A stretch of 64,000 nucleotides of DNA from Mycobacterium rhizamassiliense (GTDB lineage Bacteria; Actinomycetota; Actinomycetes; Mycobacteriales; Mycobacteriaceae): the NCBI RefSeq assembly GCF_900157375.1, contig NZ_LT721901.1, positions 2,218,315 through 2,282,314 on the forward strand, written 5' to 3'. This document shows positions 37,084 through 45,429 of this stretch, in pieces (positions within the stretch are counted from its first letter, which is position 1; every line of letters starts with the position of its first letter). The notes under the pieces are model-generated. The model did no database searches. It had not been told where the DNA came from and saw only the letters and a program-made list of their open reading frames with translations. Both the position numbers and the translations under genes were made by a program.

Positions 37084-38289
37084 ATGAAGGTATTGATCAC
37101 CAGCTCGCGGATGCCGTTCGCGCTGGGCATGGTGCGCAAGCTCGCGGCTGAGGGCTGCGTGATCTATGCCGCCGACGACCACACGCTGTCGCCGGGGAAC
37201 CATTCGAAATACCTGGCGGGTCGTTTCGTCTATCCATCGCCGAGCAGCGACACCGCGGGCTTTCTCGCCGAGCTTGAGCGGATCGTCGGCGAGTACGAGA
37301 TCGACGTGATCATCCCGACTTTCGAAGAGGTCTTCTACATTTCCGCTCAGATCGAGCGGCTCAGTCGGGTCACGAAGATCTTTGCCTCGCCGTTCGCCAC
37401 GCTGGCCCGTCTGCATCACAAGGGGGCGTTCGCGGGGCTGGTCAAGCAGCTCGGGCTTCCGATCGCCGAGACGGTCCTAGTGACCTCCGGTGGCGAGCTG
37501 GGTGAGGCCATCGATCACTTCGAAAGGTACTTCGCGCGCGCCGCGTTCTCGCGCGGCGGGGCCTGCTGTCTGACCAACACTGGTCCGCTGGCCGGCGCGC
37601 TGGAGATATACGAGGTCCAACCCACGCGAGCGTCGCCCTGGCTGGTGCAGCCTTTCGTGGAAGGTGAGACGGTCTGTACCTACAGCACCGCTCACCAGGG
37701 CCGCGTCAGTGCCCATCTGATGTACCGAATCCCTCGGCAGCGGAAGCACAGCAGTGGCATCCAGTTTGAGGCTATCGATGCGACTGAGTCGCTGAAGCTG
37801 ATCGAGCCGATCGTGGCCGAGCTGGACTACACGGGCCAGATCTCCTTCGACTTCCTGATTACCGATGACGGCCTTACCTTCGTGGAGTGCAATCCACGCG
37901 CTACCGACGGCCTGCTGCTGATGCCCCAAGAAGAGCTGGCGGCGGCGCTGTTCGCCCCCCGGCCCGAGACGTTCGTGCTCGGGCCCGGGCGCCGAGTACA
38001 GCTCGCTTTCGCCGTGCTGGCCGACGGCTTCGCTGATCGTTTGGACCGCCTGCCCGCGACGATCGGCGACCTCGCGCAGGTACGAGACGCGGGCAGTGGC
38101 TGGCGCGATCCGCTGCCCACGCTGTACTCGACGCTGGCGTTCTGCCATTCCGTCGGCCAGAGTTTCCGCGAGCACATGGGCAAGGTAGTGGCCATCGCCG
38201 GAGACATGGCCTGGGATGGCGAGCACATCGACGGAATGTCGCAGGACGACGCGATGCTACTCACCCGCCTCCAGCGCGGCGAATCGTAG
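37084..38289 (+). CDS. ATP-grasp ligase
   Basis: A 401-residue ATP-grasp enzyme. A Rossmann-like N-terminus (MKVLITSSRMPFALGMVRKL) is followed by a segment IIPTFEEVFYISAQIERL. The grasp domain has VQPFVEGETVCTYSTAHQGRV and the Mg/ATP motif FDFLITDDGLTFVECNPRATDG. Such enzymes activate a carboxylate as acyl phosphate and couple it to an amine, as in carboxylate-amine ligases. The substrate is unknown. It converges with the PsiD-like decarboxylase gene, 122 bp away, and is near a glutamine amidotransferase, suggesting a shared pathway that makes or processes an amine. Confidence 0.82.
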   Translation: MKVLITSSRMPFALGMVRKLAAEGCVIYAADDHTLSPGNHSKYLAGRFVYPSPSSDTAGFLAELERIVGEYEIDVIIPTFEEVFYISAQIERLSRVTKIFASPFATLARLHHKGAFAGLVKQLGLPIAETVLVTSGGELGEAIDHFERYFARAAFSRGGACCLTNTGPLAGALEIYEVQPTRASPWLVQPFVEGETVCTYSTAHQGRVSAHLMYRIPRQRKHSSGIQFEAIDATESLKLIEPIVAELDYTGQISFDFLITDDGLTFVECNPRATDGLLLMPQEELAAALFAPRPETFVLGPGRRVQLAFAVLADGFADRLDRLPATIGDLAQVRDAGSGWRDPLPTLYSTLAFCHSVGQSFREHMGKVVAIAGDMAWDGEHIDGMSQDDAMLLTRLQRGES

Positions 38290-38411
38290 GAATTTGCAGC
38301 GTGAAGCCAGGGCGATGTTTGTAGGACGCGGGCCTTGAACATGTCTAAGCGTGGGGACCGCCCGCCAATTAGCGTGGTCGGGGTTGGGCGAACCTGGCTG
38401 GACAAGCCCGC

Positions 38412-39662
38412 TCAGGTCCCAGTCTTCCCGGCTTCACGCACTGGTGTGGCGGTGGCGAGCTGTGATCGGACTCGCACCAGCGGCGGGCGGGGGTTTTGTG
38501 GCTGCGGGATAGCGGCGAGGGTGAAGTCGGCGACCGCGCCGGGGCGAAAGACCAGGCAGTGCGTGGAGCCGCCGAACTGGAAGTAACCGAGTTCTTCACC
38601 CTTGGCGACGTGGTAGCCCGGGGTGATGTTCGGGTGGATGTTGCAGGAGGAGACCTCCACCATGCCGACCGGCACGAAGGCCAGCAGGCCGATGACCGGA
38701 TCATCGCATTCAATGAGGAAGATCGCCCGCGCGGCGACATGGGCCAGGTAGGACTGCGAGTCGGTTTCGGAGTAGTAGGTGCCCTCCTTCAGGAACGCCC
38801 GCACGATCGTCCCGGCGACCGGACTGTGCCACCGGTGGTAATTGGTGGCGCTCAGAAAGCCCTGATAGACGGTCCCGCCGACGAACTGATCGACCGACTC
38901 GTCATTGGCCAGCATGTCCTGCAGCGAATACGGTCGGCTCTTGATCCAGAACCGGTCCTGGCGCTGAACGTCGGTGCTGATCCGGTGCGGCGTGCACTCA
39001 CAGGCACTGACGATCACCGTGTCGTCCTCTGGTGAGGCGACCGGGCGTGCACCGTCGGTGAAGCGTCGGGTGAAAAAATCATTCCAGGAGACAAAGCCCC
39101 AGTGCTCGTCGTGCGGGTCGTGTTCATACTGCTCGATCCCCACCGCCCGTTGGGCCGCAGCACACTTCCAGCCGGTGGGCGAGTCGTTGAGCACGTACAG
39201 CGAGTCGGGGCCGCTGAGGAACTCACACCACGCGGTCAGGATCTTCTTCAGCATCGCGTTGATCCGTGGGTCGCGGAAAGCGGCCAACCCCGCCGGGGTT
39301 GACGTCGCCCAGTCCAAGATCGCGCCCAGCGGGATGGTTACCACGTTCTCGCCGAACTCGGGCGCCATGGTCAAGACCTCATTGATCAGGCGCACCAGCT
39401 GCGACACACTATGCAGGTGCCGTCTGCGGTACCGCTTGGTTCGCGGCACTTGGGCGATCATCTCGGTGACGTACAACCGCACCACCGGGTCGGTGTCTAT
39501 CAACTTTTGGAACTCAGTAAGCACGGGATGCAGCGCTACCTGCTCACCCTTTGCTTCCACCCGCTCCCGGTGGCCCTCAAGCCAGGACTCCAAATCGTCC
39601 TGATCCGGTGGCAACCAGCCGGCCCGGCGCTGCACATCTCCACCATCGGAACCAGCCGCCAT
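38412..39662 (-). CDS. PsiD-like decarboxylase (phosphatidylserine decarboxylase fold)
   Basis: A 416-residue protein. The first half matches the PSDC-type N-terminal domain found in PsiD, the L-tryptophan decarboxylase of psilocybin biosynthesis (HPVLTEFQKLIDTDPVVR, INEVLTMAPEFG). The second half is the phosphatidylserine decarboxylase catalytic domain (VSWNDFFTRRF, VSACECTPHRI, VYQGFLSATNYHRWHSPVAG, VGMVEVSSCN, LGYFQFGGSTHCLVF). The FGGS motif should self-cleave before Ser366 to form the pyruvoyl cofactor. There is no membrane segment, so a soluble amino acid decarboxylase is more likely than a lipid enzyme. The start at 39662 lies 7 bp after TAGGTT and may be leaderless. Longer starts exist to 39746. 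Confidence 0.85.
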   Translation of the reverse strand: MAAGSDGGDVQRRAGWLPPDQDDLESWLEGHRERVEAKGEQVALHPVLTEFQKLIDTDPVVRLYVTEMIAQVPRTKRYRRRHLHSVSQLVRLINEVLTMAPEFGENVVTIPLGAILDWATSTPAGLAAFRDPRINAMLKKILTAWCEFLSGPDSLYVLNDSPTGWKCAAAQRAVGIEQYEHDPHDEHWGFVSWNDFFTRRFTDGARPVASPEDDTVIVSACECTPHRISTDVQRQDRFWIKSRPYSLQDMLANDESVDQFVGGTVYQGFLSATNYHRWHSPVAGTIVRAFLKEGTYYSETDSQSYLAHVAARAIFLIECDDPVIGLLAFVPVGMVEVSSCNIHPNITPGYHVAKGEELGYFQFGGSTHCLVFRPGAVADFTLAAIPQPQNPRPPLVRVRSQLATATPVREAGKTGT

Positions 39663-39963
39663 GTCCCCAAACCTAACGGAAACGGTATCCCTCAGATAGT
39701 TCTGCTTCTTGTCGCCAACCACAACTCGTGGCCCGCTCGGCATCAACTCTTCAGATGGCGGTACGCAGTCGCCCGTTCGATCCGAATGGTGCCGAGCGCT
39801 AAGTTGGGGTTTGGTGGTGGCAGTTTCCGGGCGCGGAGGAATTGCCGGGACGCGGCATCACGTTCGAGTTCGACCTCGCCAGCGGAGCCATCGTGGCGCC
39901 ATGCCGAGCACAGCTATCTGTACTTCGGCCTGAACAATGGGGCCAGCGCAAGAGTTCCCATCG
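39663..39963. other. 300-bp gap with a short coding-like relic
   Basis: Between the amidotransferase and the PsiD-like gene. On the plus strand a frame ending near 39990 reads LPGRGITFEFDLASGAIVAPC, which resembles coding sequence but has no usable start. The gap also carries the promoter of the PsiD-like gene. Nothing intact is seen. Confidence 0.4.
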
Positions 39964-40668
39964 TTACAACCGAAATACCCGGTCTAGGTAGCCCGCGACG
40001 AGCGCGTCTGCGCGGCCGCGTGCCGCGGCGGCCTGCCGGCCAGCCTCTGCGAGCAGTTCCGCTCGATCTACGACGTGGGGGTGGGCTCGCCTAGCTTCCC
40101 CGTTGTCCAACCAGCGCTTGATTCCGGCCGTGGTTACCTCCGGATGGAATTGCACGCCCAGGCTGCGGCCGACCCGGTATGCCTGCACCGCAGCGGCATT
40201 CCTAGCCAATTCGATCGCGCCCGGCGGCGGGGTGAAACTGTCGTTGTGCCATTGGAACCACGGGCCGGCCGGGATCAGCGCCGGTACGTCGGAATCGATA
40301 CACACCCAACCGACTTCCGGGTCGTCGGACCGGGCAACCGAACCGCCCAGTGCCCGCGCCAGTACCTGGGCGCCGAAACAGATGCCGAGTACGGCGCCGC
40401 CGGCCGCGACCGCCCCGGACAGCCACCGTAGCTCGGGTATTAGCCATCGGCCGATGCCCGCGTCGTCATAGGCGGCCCACGGCGCGCCCAGCACCACCAG
40501 GAGGTCGTAGTTCGAACCGTCCGGAAACGACACCTCGATGTTGGGTGAGTAATGTTGATCGGCAGGCACCACCAGGAATTCATCCACCTTCCAGCTCCGA
40601 TCGGACAGCGCGTCGCCGATCAGGCCGGTGGACGACACGGCGTCGTGCAAGACACACAGCGCACGCAC
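39964..40668 (-). CDS. Class I glutamine amidotransferase-like protein
   Basis: A 234-residue class I glutaminase domain. The nucleophile Cys is in GAVLGICFGAQVLA, and the His/Glu pair is in SLGVQFHPEVT. The strand YDLLVVLGAPWAAYDD and the loop GPWFQWHNDSFTPPPGA agree with GuaA/GATase-type proteins that stand alone. Such enzymes release ammonia from glutamine or hydrolyse gamma-glutamyl amides. The GTG start at 40668 follows GGGAG and lies 11 bp after the stop of a P450 relic, so it was probably co-transcribed with that P450. Confidence 0.85.
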   Translation of the reverse strand: MRALCVLHDAVSSTGLIGDALSDRSWKVDEFLVVPADQHYSPNIEVSFPDGSNYDLLVVLGAPWAAYDDAGIGRWLIPELRWLSGAVAAGGAVLGICFGAQVLARALGGSVARSDDPEVGWVCIDSDVPALIPAGPWFQWHNDSFTPPPGAIELARNAAAVQAYRVGRSLGVQFHPEVTTAGIKRWLDNGEARRAHPHVVDRAELLAEAGRQAAAARGRADALVAGYLDRVFRL

Positions 40669-40679
40669 GGTTACTCCCG

Positions 40680-40880
40680 TCAGTGAGTGGTCACGTGGAT
40701 TGGGAACCGCTGGATCCCGTTCGCGAAGTTGCTACGCACCCTGCGACGTTCCCCCGCCAGCGCGATGCGCTTGATTCGGGACCACCAGCGTCTCGAACAT
40801 CAGCCGGAATTCCAGGCGGTCTAGGTGATTGCCCAGCCAGAGATATGGACTTCCCTTTTCCGGAGACGGCAGCATCTGCC
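40680..40880 (-). pseudogene. Cytochrome P450 C-terminal relic
   Basis: On the minus strand SPYLWLGNHLDRLEFRLMFETLVV corresponds to the heme-binding region of a bacterial P450 (normally HFCLGAHLARLEFR), with the heme cysteine replaced by tryptophan. The match continues in a second frame as LAGERRRVRSNFANGIQRFP and IHVTTH to a TGA at 40680-40682. The frameshift, the lost cysteine and the missing upstream region show that the gene is dead. Confidence 0.65.
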
Positions 40881-41380
40881 GAGCTGCCCCGCTCATCGGC
40901 CAGCGTCAGGCCAGGCGGCGGCGACATCGTAGGCGTCCACCGGAGCGTCGGCCGATGCGACGAACGCACATCACCTGCTGTTCACGCTCAACCACGCCGA
41001 CCACCTCCTGAAGAATCGCTTCGCGCTGCTGGCTTTTCACTCCGGTCCTCGTCCAACCACTGCCCCCCGGTCCACGAACTCCGTAATGTCGACCTTATTG
41101 TCCTGTCCAGAATTGTCCTCCGTGTCTCGTCCGCAGTCGAGGCCAACTACGGCGCGAGATGGCCGCCGCGACAAATTCCTTTCTCGACGGGGCGTTAATG
41201 TCGGCGCGGGTGGTGATACTCGCGCCCGTCGACACCAGAGCCTCTGTAGCGCCAAGTCGTCCCTATCACCGCGTCGGCAAAATTCGTTCGTTTTCGCGAG
41301 CGTTGGGGCGGGCCATCACGGTCCGCGGACCAGAATCGCTTGGGCCGCTTCAGGCTATCGGTCGCGGTGGTCGGCGTCGC
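40881..41380. other. Intergenic debris between the P450 relic and a TetR gene
   Basis: About 500 bp with no intact gene. A short plus-strand stretch near 40960-41040 (ATNAHHLLFTLNHADHLLKN) has coding character. The upstream part of the dead P450 probably once occupied this stretch on the minus strand, but I cannot align it. Confidence 0.4.
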
Positions 41381-42124
41381 TCAGGTGGTTGGGGGTGTTC
41401 TCGCTGGTTGAGTGAGAGTTTCGGCGAGGCCGGCGAGAACCAGGTCGAGGCCTCGGTCGAGTTCGGCGGCGCCGTCGTAGGAGGCGAGGGCTGCGGCGAG
41501 AGCACGTAGGTGGGGGAATTCGGTGATCGACAGTCGGTGCAGACCGAGTCGCAGAACGTGGTCTGTTTCTTCGGGTCGTTCGACGATCTCTTGCAGTTCG
41601 TTGACGACGTGACCGTGCAGGTAGGCGAAGAGAACGCGGTAGATGTGCAGGGCGTCCTCGCCGGGGAACCCGGCAGCGACGAGCAGCGTGAGGACGTCTT
41701 CGAGCGGTCGTAGCGTTCCGGGCGGTCGTTGTCCGAGTGGAGTGGCTAGCGGCCGCGTTACCAACAACGGCACGACGTTGGGGTGCGCTAGCGCGAGGCG
41801 CCGGAAGGCGTGGGCGACAGTGCGCAGCTGAGCGGCCCAGTCCGCGTCGGTGGTGTCCACCGTGAGCTGGCTGAGGACGAGTTCAGCGACGCCGTCGAGG
41901 ACGGCGGCTTTGTTGGGTAGGTGCCGGTAGAGCACCGTCGTGTCGCGATTTACAGCATCGCTGAGGCGGCGCATGGATAGGCCATCCACACCGTCGCGGT
42001 CGACGATATCTAGCGCAGTCTGCAGGATGAGCCCGCGGCTGATCTGGCGGCCGTCTGAGGCGCCGGCTGTCACGGAGGGGCCTGCACCGTCAGCAGTCAT
42101 ATCGGGAACAGTCGGCTCTTCCAT
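41381..42124 (-). CDS. TetR family regulator of the adjacent membrane-stress operon
   Basis: A 247-residue TetR-type repressor. The helix-turn-helix is RGLILQTALDIVDRDGVDGLSMRRLSDAVNRDTTVLYRHLPNKAAVLDGV, followed by a TetR C-terminal domain (FRRLALAHPNVVPLLVTRPLATP, YRVLFAYLHGHVVNELQ) of the tetracycline-repressor type. The ATG at 42124 is preceded by AGGAGGTGCTCCG. The frame extends to 42163, but that would place the ribosome-binding site inside the coding region. It diverges from the operon at 42242, and a perfect palindrome lies between them. Confidence 0.85.
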   Translation of the reverse strand: MEEPTVPDMTADGAGPSVTAGASDGRQISRGLILQTALDIVDRDGVDGLSMRRLSDAVNRDTTVLYRHLPNKAAVLDGVAELVLSQLTVDTTDADWAAQLRTVAHAFRRLALAHPNVVPLLVTRPLATPLGQRPPGTLRPLEDVLTLLVAAGFPGEDALHIYRVLFAYLHGHVVNELQEIVERPEETDHVLRLGLHRLSITEFPHLRALAAALASYDGAAELDRGLDLVLAGLAETLTQPARTPPTT

Positions 42125-42170
42125 CGGAGCACCTCCTCTTCGTCCGAAGTCACTGTAGACCAACGGTGTC

Positions 42171-42187
42171 TGTCAACGCTGTTGACA
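42171..42187. promoter_or_regulatory. TetR operator candidate (TGTCAAC-GCT-GTTGACA)
   Basis: Perfect 7-bp inverted repeat around GCT in the divergent promoter region. The right arm contains TTGACA (42182-42187), and TGTACT follows after 17 bp, so the operator would cover the -35 box of the plus-strand operon. Confidence 0.65.
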
Positions 42188-42241
42188 TACGGTCTAGCTG
42201 GGTGTGTACTGGGGGCTCTAGCACGGAATTAGAGGCTTGCC

Positions 42242-42691
42242 ATGATCGTCATCGTCGGATTGGTCATTCTGTTCGTCGCCGTAATTGTCGGGACCATCGG
42301 GGTGCTGGGCAATGCCGGAGCCGCTCATCCGTTGGCCGAGAACTTTTCCGTGCTCGGCTATCACGTGACCGGGTCGACCGGCACGTTGTTCCTGTCTGGG
42401 ATCGTGGTCGGCGCCGTGGGGATCCTGGGTCTGAGTGTGTTGTTGGCCGGCGCCCGGCGCAGTGCCAACCGTGGGCGCGATGCCCGCCGCGAGCTTGCAC
42501 GCTCTCAGCGCGAGACGGCATTTGTGAACCGTGACCGTGCCCTTCTACTTGAAGGCCAACCCGGCACGCACACCGCATCGGCGTCGGATTCGACAGCAGG
42601 TACTCCCGGCGGGGAAAGGGTTTCCCCGCTCGCTCGCTGGGCGCGTCGTCGGCAAACGATCGACCACACGCACGTCGACGTAGCCCAGTGA
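42242..42691 (+). CDS. Two-pass membrane protein
   Basis: A 149-residue protein with two membrane segments (residues 1-22 and about 47-69: TLFLSGIVVGAVGILGLSVL) and an Arg-rich cytoplasmic region (ARRSANRGRDARRELARSQRET) followed by a flexible tail. It is the first gene of a plus-strand run with CsbD, DUF6131 and a coiled-coil membrane protein, controlled by the divergent TetR gene. No specific function is known. Confidence 0.75.
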   Translation: MIVIVGLVILFVAVIVGTIGVLGNAGAAHPLAENFSVLGYHVTGSTGTLFLSGIVVGAVGILGLSVLLAGARRSANRGRDARRELARSQRETAFVNRDRALLLEGQPGTHTASASDSTAGTPGGERVSPLARWARRRQTIDHTHVDVAQ

Positions 42692-42765
42692 ATAGACCGC
42701 GTCGCTTGAGATCGCTCAGCCCGCCGTCGCGGCCTGGCATCACCGAAGAAATGAAGGAATCCGTC

Positions 42766-42939
42766 ATGAGCATCGCCAAAAAGCTCGCCCACAAAGCCGA
42801 AGCCGCCAAAGGTGCCACCAAGAAGGTTTTTGGCCGCGCCACCGGCAACACCCGGCTGCGCACCGAGGGCCGCGCCGATCAGGCCAAGGGCAACGCCAAA
42901 CAGGCAGGGGCAAAAGTCAAAGACGTCTTCAAGCACTGA
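42766..42939 (+). CDS. CsbD-family stress protein
   Basis: A 57-residue, lysine-rich protein (MSIAKKLAHKAEAAKGATKK..., TEGRADQAKGNAKQAGAKVKDVFKH) with the repeated KG(x)A pattern of CsbD/YjbJ-type general-stress proteins. The ATG at 42766 follows GAAGGA. An ATG at 42751 would add five residues. Family members are among the most abundant stress-induced small proteins, but their function is unclear. Confidence 0.85.
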   Translation: MSIAKKLAHKAEAAKGATKKVFGRATGNTRLRTEGRADQAKGNAKQAGAKVKDVFKH

Positions 42940-42990
42940 CCCCCACTTCCCATGTATTTCTGCACAACCATCGAAACTAGGTAAACACCC

Positions 42991-43170
42991 ATGATCGTTC
43001 TCGGAATCGTCCTCATCGTCTTGGGACTCATCCTCCCCAGCCTCGTCCCGACTTTCGCCTTCGCCCATCTGCTGTTCGTCGTCGGGGTCATCCTGCTCAT
43101 CGTCGGCCTGGTACTGCTGGTCGCGGGACGGACGGGACACGCCATCGGCGGACGCCGCCACTACTACTAG
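42991..43170 (+). CDS. DUF6131-type small membrane protein
   Basis: A 59-residue protein made of two hydrophobic segments (MIVLGIVLIVLGLILPSLVP and LLFVVGVILLIVGLVLLVAG) separated by TFAFAH, ending in a basic, aromatic tail (GGRRHYY). It is below the usual size cut-off, but codon use and an in-operon position support it. A truncated copy lies at 45222-45340. Confidence 0.75.
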   Translation: MIVLGIVLIVLGLILPSLVPTFAFAHLLFVVGVILLIVGLVLLVAGRTGHAIGGRRHYY

Positions 43171-43291
43171 ACCCCCTGCACGCCGGCCCAATCCGGTCGA
43201 CGGCTCATGATTACTCGCCGCGTGGCCGGACGAAACTCCGGCTGGCCGCAACGCGACCATCGACACCGCTTCACCAACATAAGGAGCCGAC

Positions 43292-43702
43292 ATGGCAACC
43301 AGCACAATTGTTTTGATCGTCATCGCCGCGGTCGTGGCCATCCTGCTCATCGCAGCGCTGACGTGGGCGGCGCGCAACAAACGCAACCAACATCGCCGCA
43401 TCGAAGCAGGCAAAATTCGCGAGGACGCTCAGCAGGAAACGCTGTACGTCAAACAACGCGAAGCCCTCGCCGAGGAGACCGCCGCCAAAGCCCGTGCCGC
43501 CCAGGCCGAAGCCGACGTCAAAGCGGCTCACGCCTCCGGCCTGCAACAACAAGCTGCCGTGCACCGCGGTGAAGCGGTCACCTCGCGCGAGCACCTCAAC
43601 GAGCAATGGGACCGTGCAGACACGCTAGACCCGGCGTCCCCAACCTCTGACACCAGCGCGGTCGCCCACGACGAACCACAACCCACAGCCGGGTCTCGTT
43701 GA
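43292..43702 (+). CDS. Single-pass membrane protein with coiled-coil tail
   Basis: A 136-residue protein. One N-terminal membrane segment (TIVLIVIAAVVAILLIAALTW) leads to an alanine/glutamate-rich helix (REDAQQETLYVKQREALAEE, AARAAQ-like repeats) and a disordered acidic end. ATAAGGAGCCGAC precedes the start. It is the last gene of the stress operon. No function is known. Confidence 0.75.
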   Translation: MATSTIVLIVIAAVVAILLIAALTWAARNKRNQHRRIEAGKIREDAQQETLYVKQREALAEETAAKARAAQAEADVKAAHASGLQQQAAVHRGEAVTSREHLNEQWDRADTLDPASPTSDTSAVAHDEPQPTAGSR

Positions 43703-44057
43703 ACCCGGCGCACCTCGCCACCGCGGCTCACCCCCTGCTCAGCGATACCAACACCCACCCTGGAGAGTATCCACACACCCACGATCCGGCGGTGATGTGA
43801 CGAGCGCCGCGAGACAGATCGCACAGAACAGCATCTTCGAGTGCGCCGCCCGAGCCGCCAGAGTTACGTAGTCGGGGGCCGCCTGTGGCCTGCGGTGGTC
43901 GAATCCGATTTCCTCGGGAACACACGGAAACACTTTGATTCCAATAGGCAAGGTCCCCAAGGGTTTTACACACTTCGCCTGGGTAGCCCCGACCACCCGT
44001 GCGGGAATGCCGCCGAGGCCGTGCATGACACCCCTGGGCCAAAGGAGAACGATCGCA
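43703..44057. other. Intergenic region before the HPF-like gene
   Basis: About 355 bp with no supported gene. It includes a single DosR-type half-site at about 43962 (TTGGGGAC on the minus strand) but no complete box. Confidence 0.4.
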
Positions 44058-44432
44058 ATGAAGTCCGACGACGAACAACGAGATACCTTCGGCGAGAATG
44101 TCCTTCATGTAGGTGCTGGCTTCCACGAAAAGGAGCACCCGCATGTATTGGAGACGTTGTCGACGCTTGGTCCGCACCTGCTGGGACGATGGGATCCGCG
44201 CGACATTGATGTGGAAGTGTCGTTGCAGGACCGCGGCGGCAAGGAGCAACGCGTCACTTTGCGTACGAGCTTGCCCGGCTGTGCGCCGCTAGTAGCGGTC
44301 GCTGAGAACCCGGACATCACCCCCGCTCTCAACGAAGCAAAGCGCGAGCTGATCCGGCAACTCGAACACCAGAAATCGGCGCGCGACCCCATGAGCAGCC
44401 GCGGTCGCCATAGTGCCACGATCCGCCATTAG
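44058..44432 (+). CDS. Ribosome hibernation (HPF/RaiA-like) protein
   Basis: A 124-residue protein. IDVEVSLQDRGGKEQRVTLRTSLPGCAPLVAVAENPDITPALNEAKRELIRQLEHQKS matches the beta-strand and helix pattern of S30EA/HPF proteins (in particular the A-L-N-E-x-x-x-x-L-I-R-Q-L end helix). HPF proteins bind 30S subunits and stabilise idle ribosomes during dormancy. The ATG follows AAAGGAG. No C-terminal dimerisation domain is present, so it is a short type. Its presence fits the stress-survival content of the island. Confidence 0.7.
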   Translation: MKSDDEQRDTFGENVLHVGAGFHEKEHPHVLETLSTLGPHLLGRWDPRDIDVEVSLQDRGGKEQRVTLRTSLPGCAPLVAVAENPDITPALNEAKRELIRQLEHQKSARDPMSSRGRHSATIRH

Positions 44433-44521
44433 CCACCTCCACGCCATTCAAGATCACCCGATTTGCAATGCAGGTGAACACCGCCCATGAGCCCGCGTTA
44501 GTGGGCCGACAGGAGACGATC

Positions 44522-44722
44522 ATGACGTACAACGCCGAAGCGGGTATTAGCGGCAACGATGCCGCCGTGGGCACATCAACGCGAGCAGCTAGCGACACGC
44601 AGTACTTGACCATCCACGAAGTACTCCGTGCAGGTAGAGCACGCACGGTAGGGCGCAAAGAGATGGTTGCGGCCCAGTCGTCGTGGGATTCCGAAGGCGG
44701 GGCACACGAAGCGGGGAAGTAG
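44522..44722 (+). CDS. Small hypothetical protein
   Basis: A 66-residue ORF beginning MTYNAEAGISGNDAAV with ACAGGAGACGATC upstream. Part of it (TQYLTIHEVLRAGRARTVGRK) could be a short helix-turn-helix-like segment, but I do not recognise a domain. It follows the HPF-like gene by 89 bp in the same direction. Confidence 0.4.
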   Translation: MTYNAEAGISGNDAAVGTSTRAASDTQYLTIHEVLRAGRARTVGRKEMVAAQSSWDSEGGAHEAGK

Positions 44723-45221
44723 CGACGCAGCACCGCCCGTTGGGACTGTGCGCAGCGACCAACAACCTCATGAATCCCGGGTGAGTCTGGGCTCAGCGAT
44801 AGACCGTGCACGTCAATATCAAGACGAACTGTCAAACTAATTGGGCTGGTGGATATTTGAACAAGCAAAAACCGGGGCGGCGACGACGCCTGCACCGCGC
44901 TCGGCGGTCAAGTGCCGGAGGTCTCCGAAGGGGGAGCATTGCTGTTGCTAGGTCCTTCAGCCAGTCCGGAAGAGTTTGGCTGTACGCCGCTGAACTTCAT
45001 GAGCGTTCGCTCGCGCCGCAGCTTCCGATATCCGCCCACGTGCCGCTCTTTCCTTGACCACGTGACCGGCGACCGAACGAGAAACAACTATGCAGACGAA
45101 GCCGGGATTACAACCCGGCCGCGCACGAAGGACGCGTCGATCTGGCCTGGGTAATGCCAAACTGGCCGGGGCCCAAGCTAAATGACGCCTTCAACACACA
45201 CCCAAGCGGCCCTCCGCCCGA

Positions 45222-45340
45222 ACGGGGCTCCTCCTCCTCCCGATCCTGTTCCCTACCTTCGCCTTCGCCCATGTTGTTTTGGTCCTCGGCGTCATCCTGC
45301 TCGTCGTCGGCCTGTTGCGGCCGCCGCCATTCCTATTGAG
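45222..45340 (+). pseudogene. Truncated DUF6131 gene copy
   Basis: LLLLPILFPTFAFAHVVLVL followed by GVILLVVGLL aligns with the intact protein at 42991 (LILPSLVPTFAFAHLLFVVGVILLIVGL). The N-terminus is lost. The sequence after GLL jumps to a degenerate form of the final codons, so an internal segment is deleted. Confidence 0.6.
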
Positions 45341-45429
45341 CGGCCAGAGTTACTCGGCTCGGCGGCTCGGCTCGGCCAGCCAACTTCTGGCGGCAACAAG
45401 CCGCTTGTCGCCGGGAGGTAACGAACCCT

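Noticed and set aside
42504..43413. 302-codon minus-strand frame across the stress operon
   Set aside because: Antisense to three small genes with their own ribosome-binding sites; the translation has low-complexity acidic and Gly-rich stretches.
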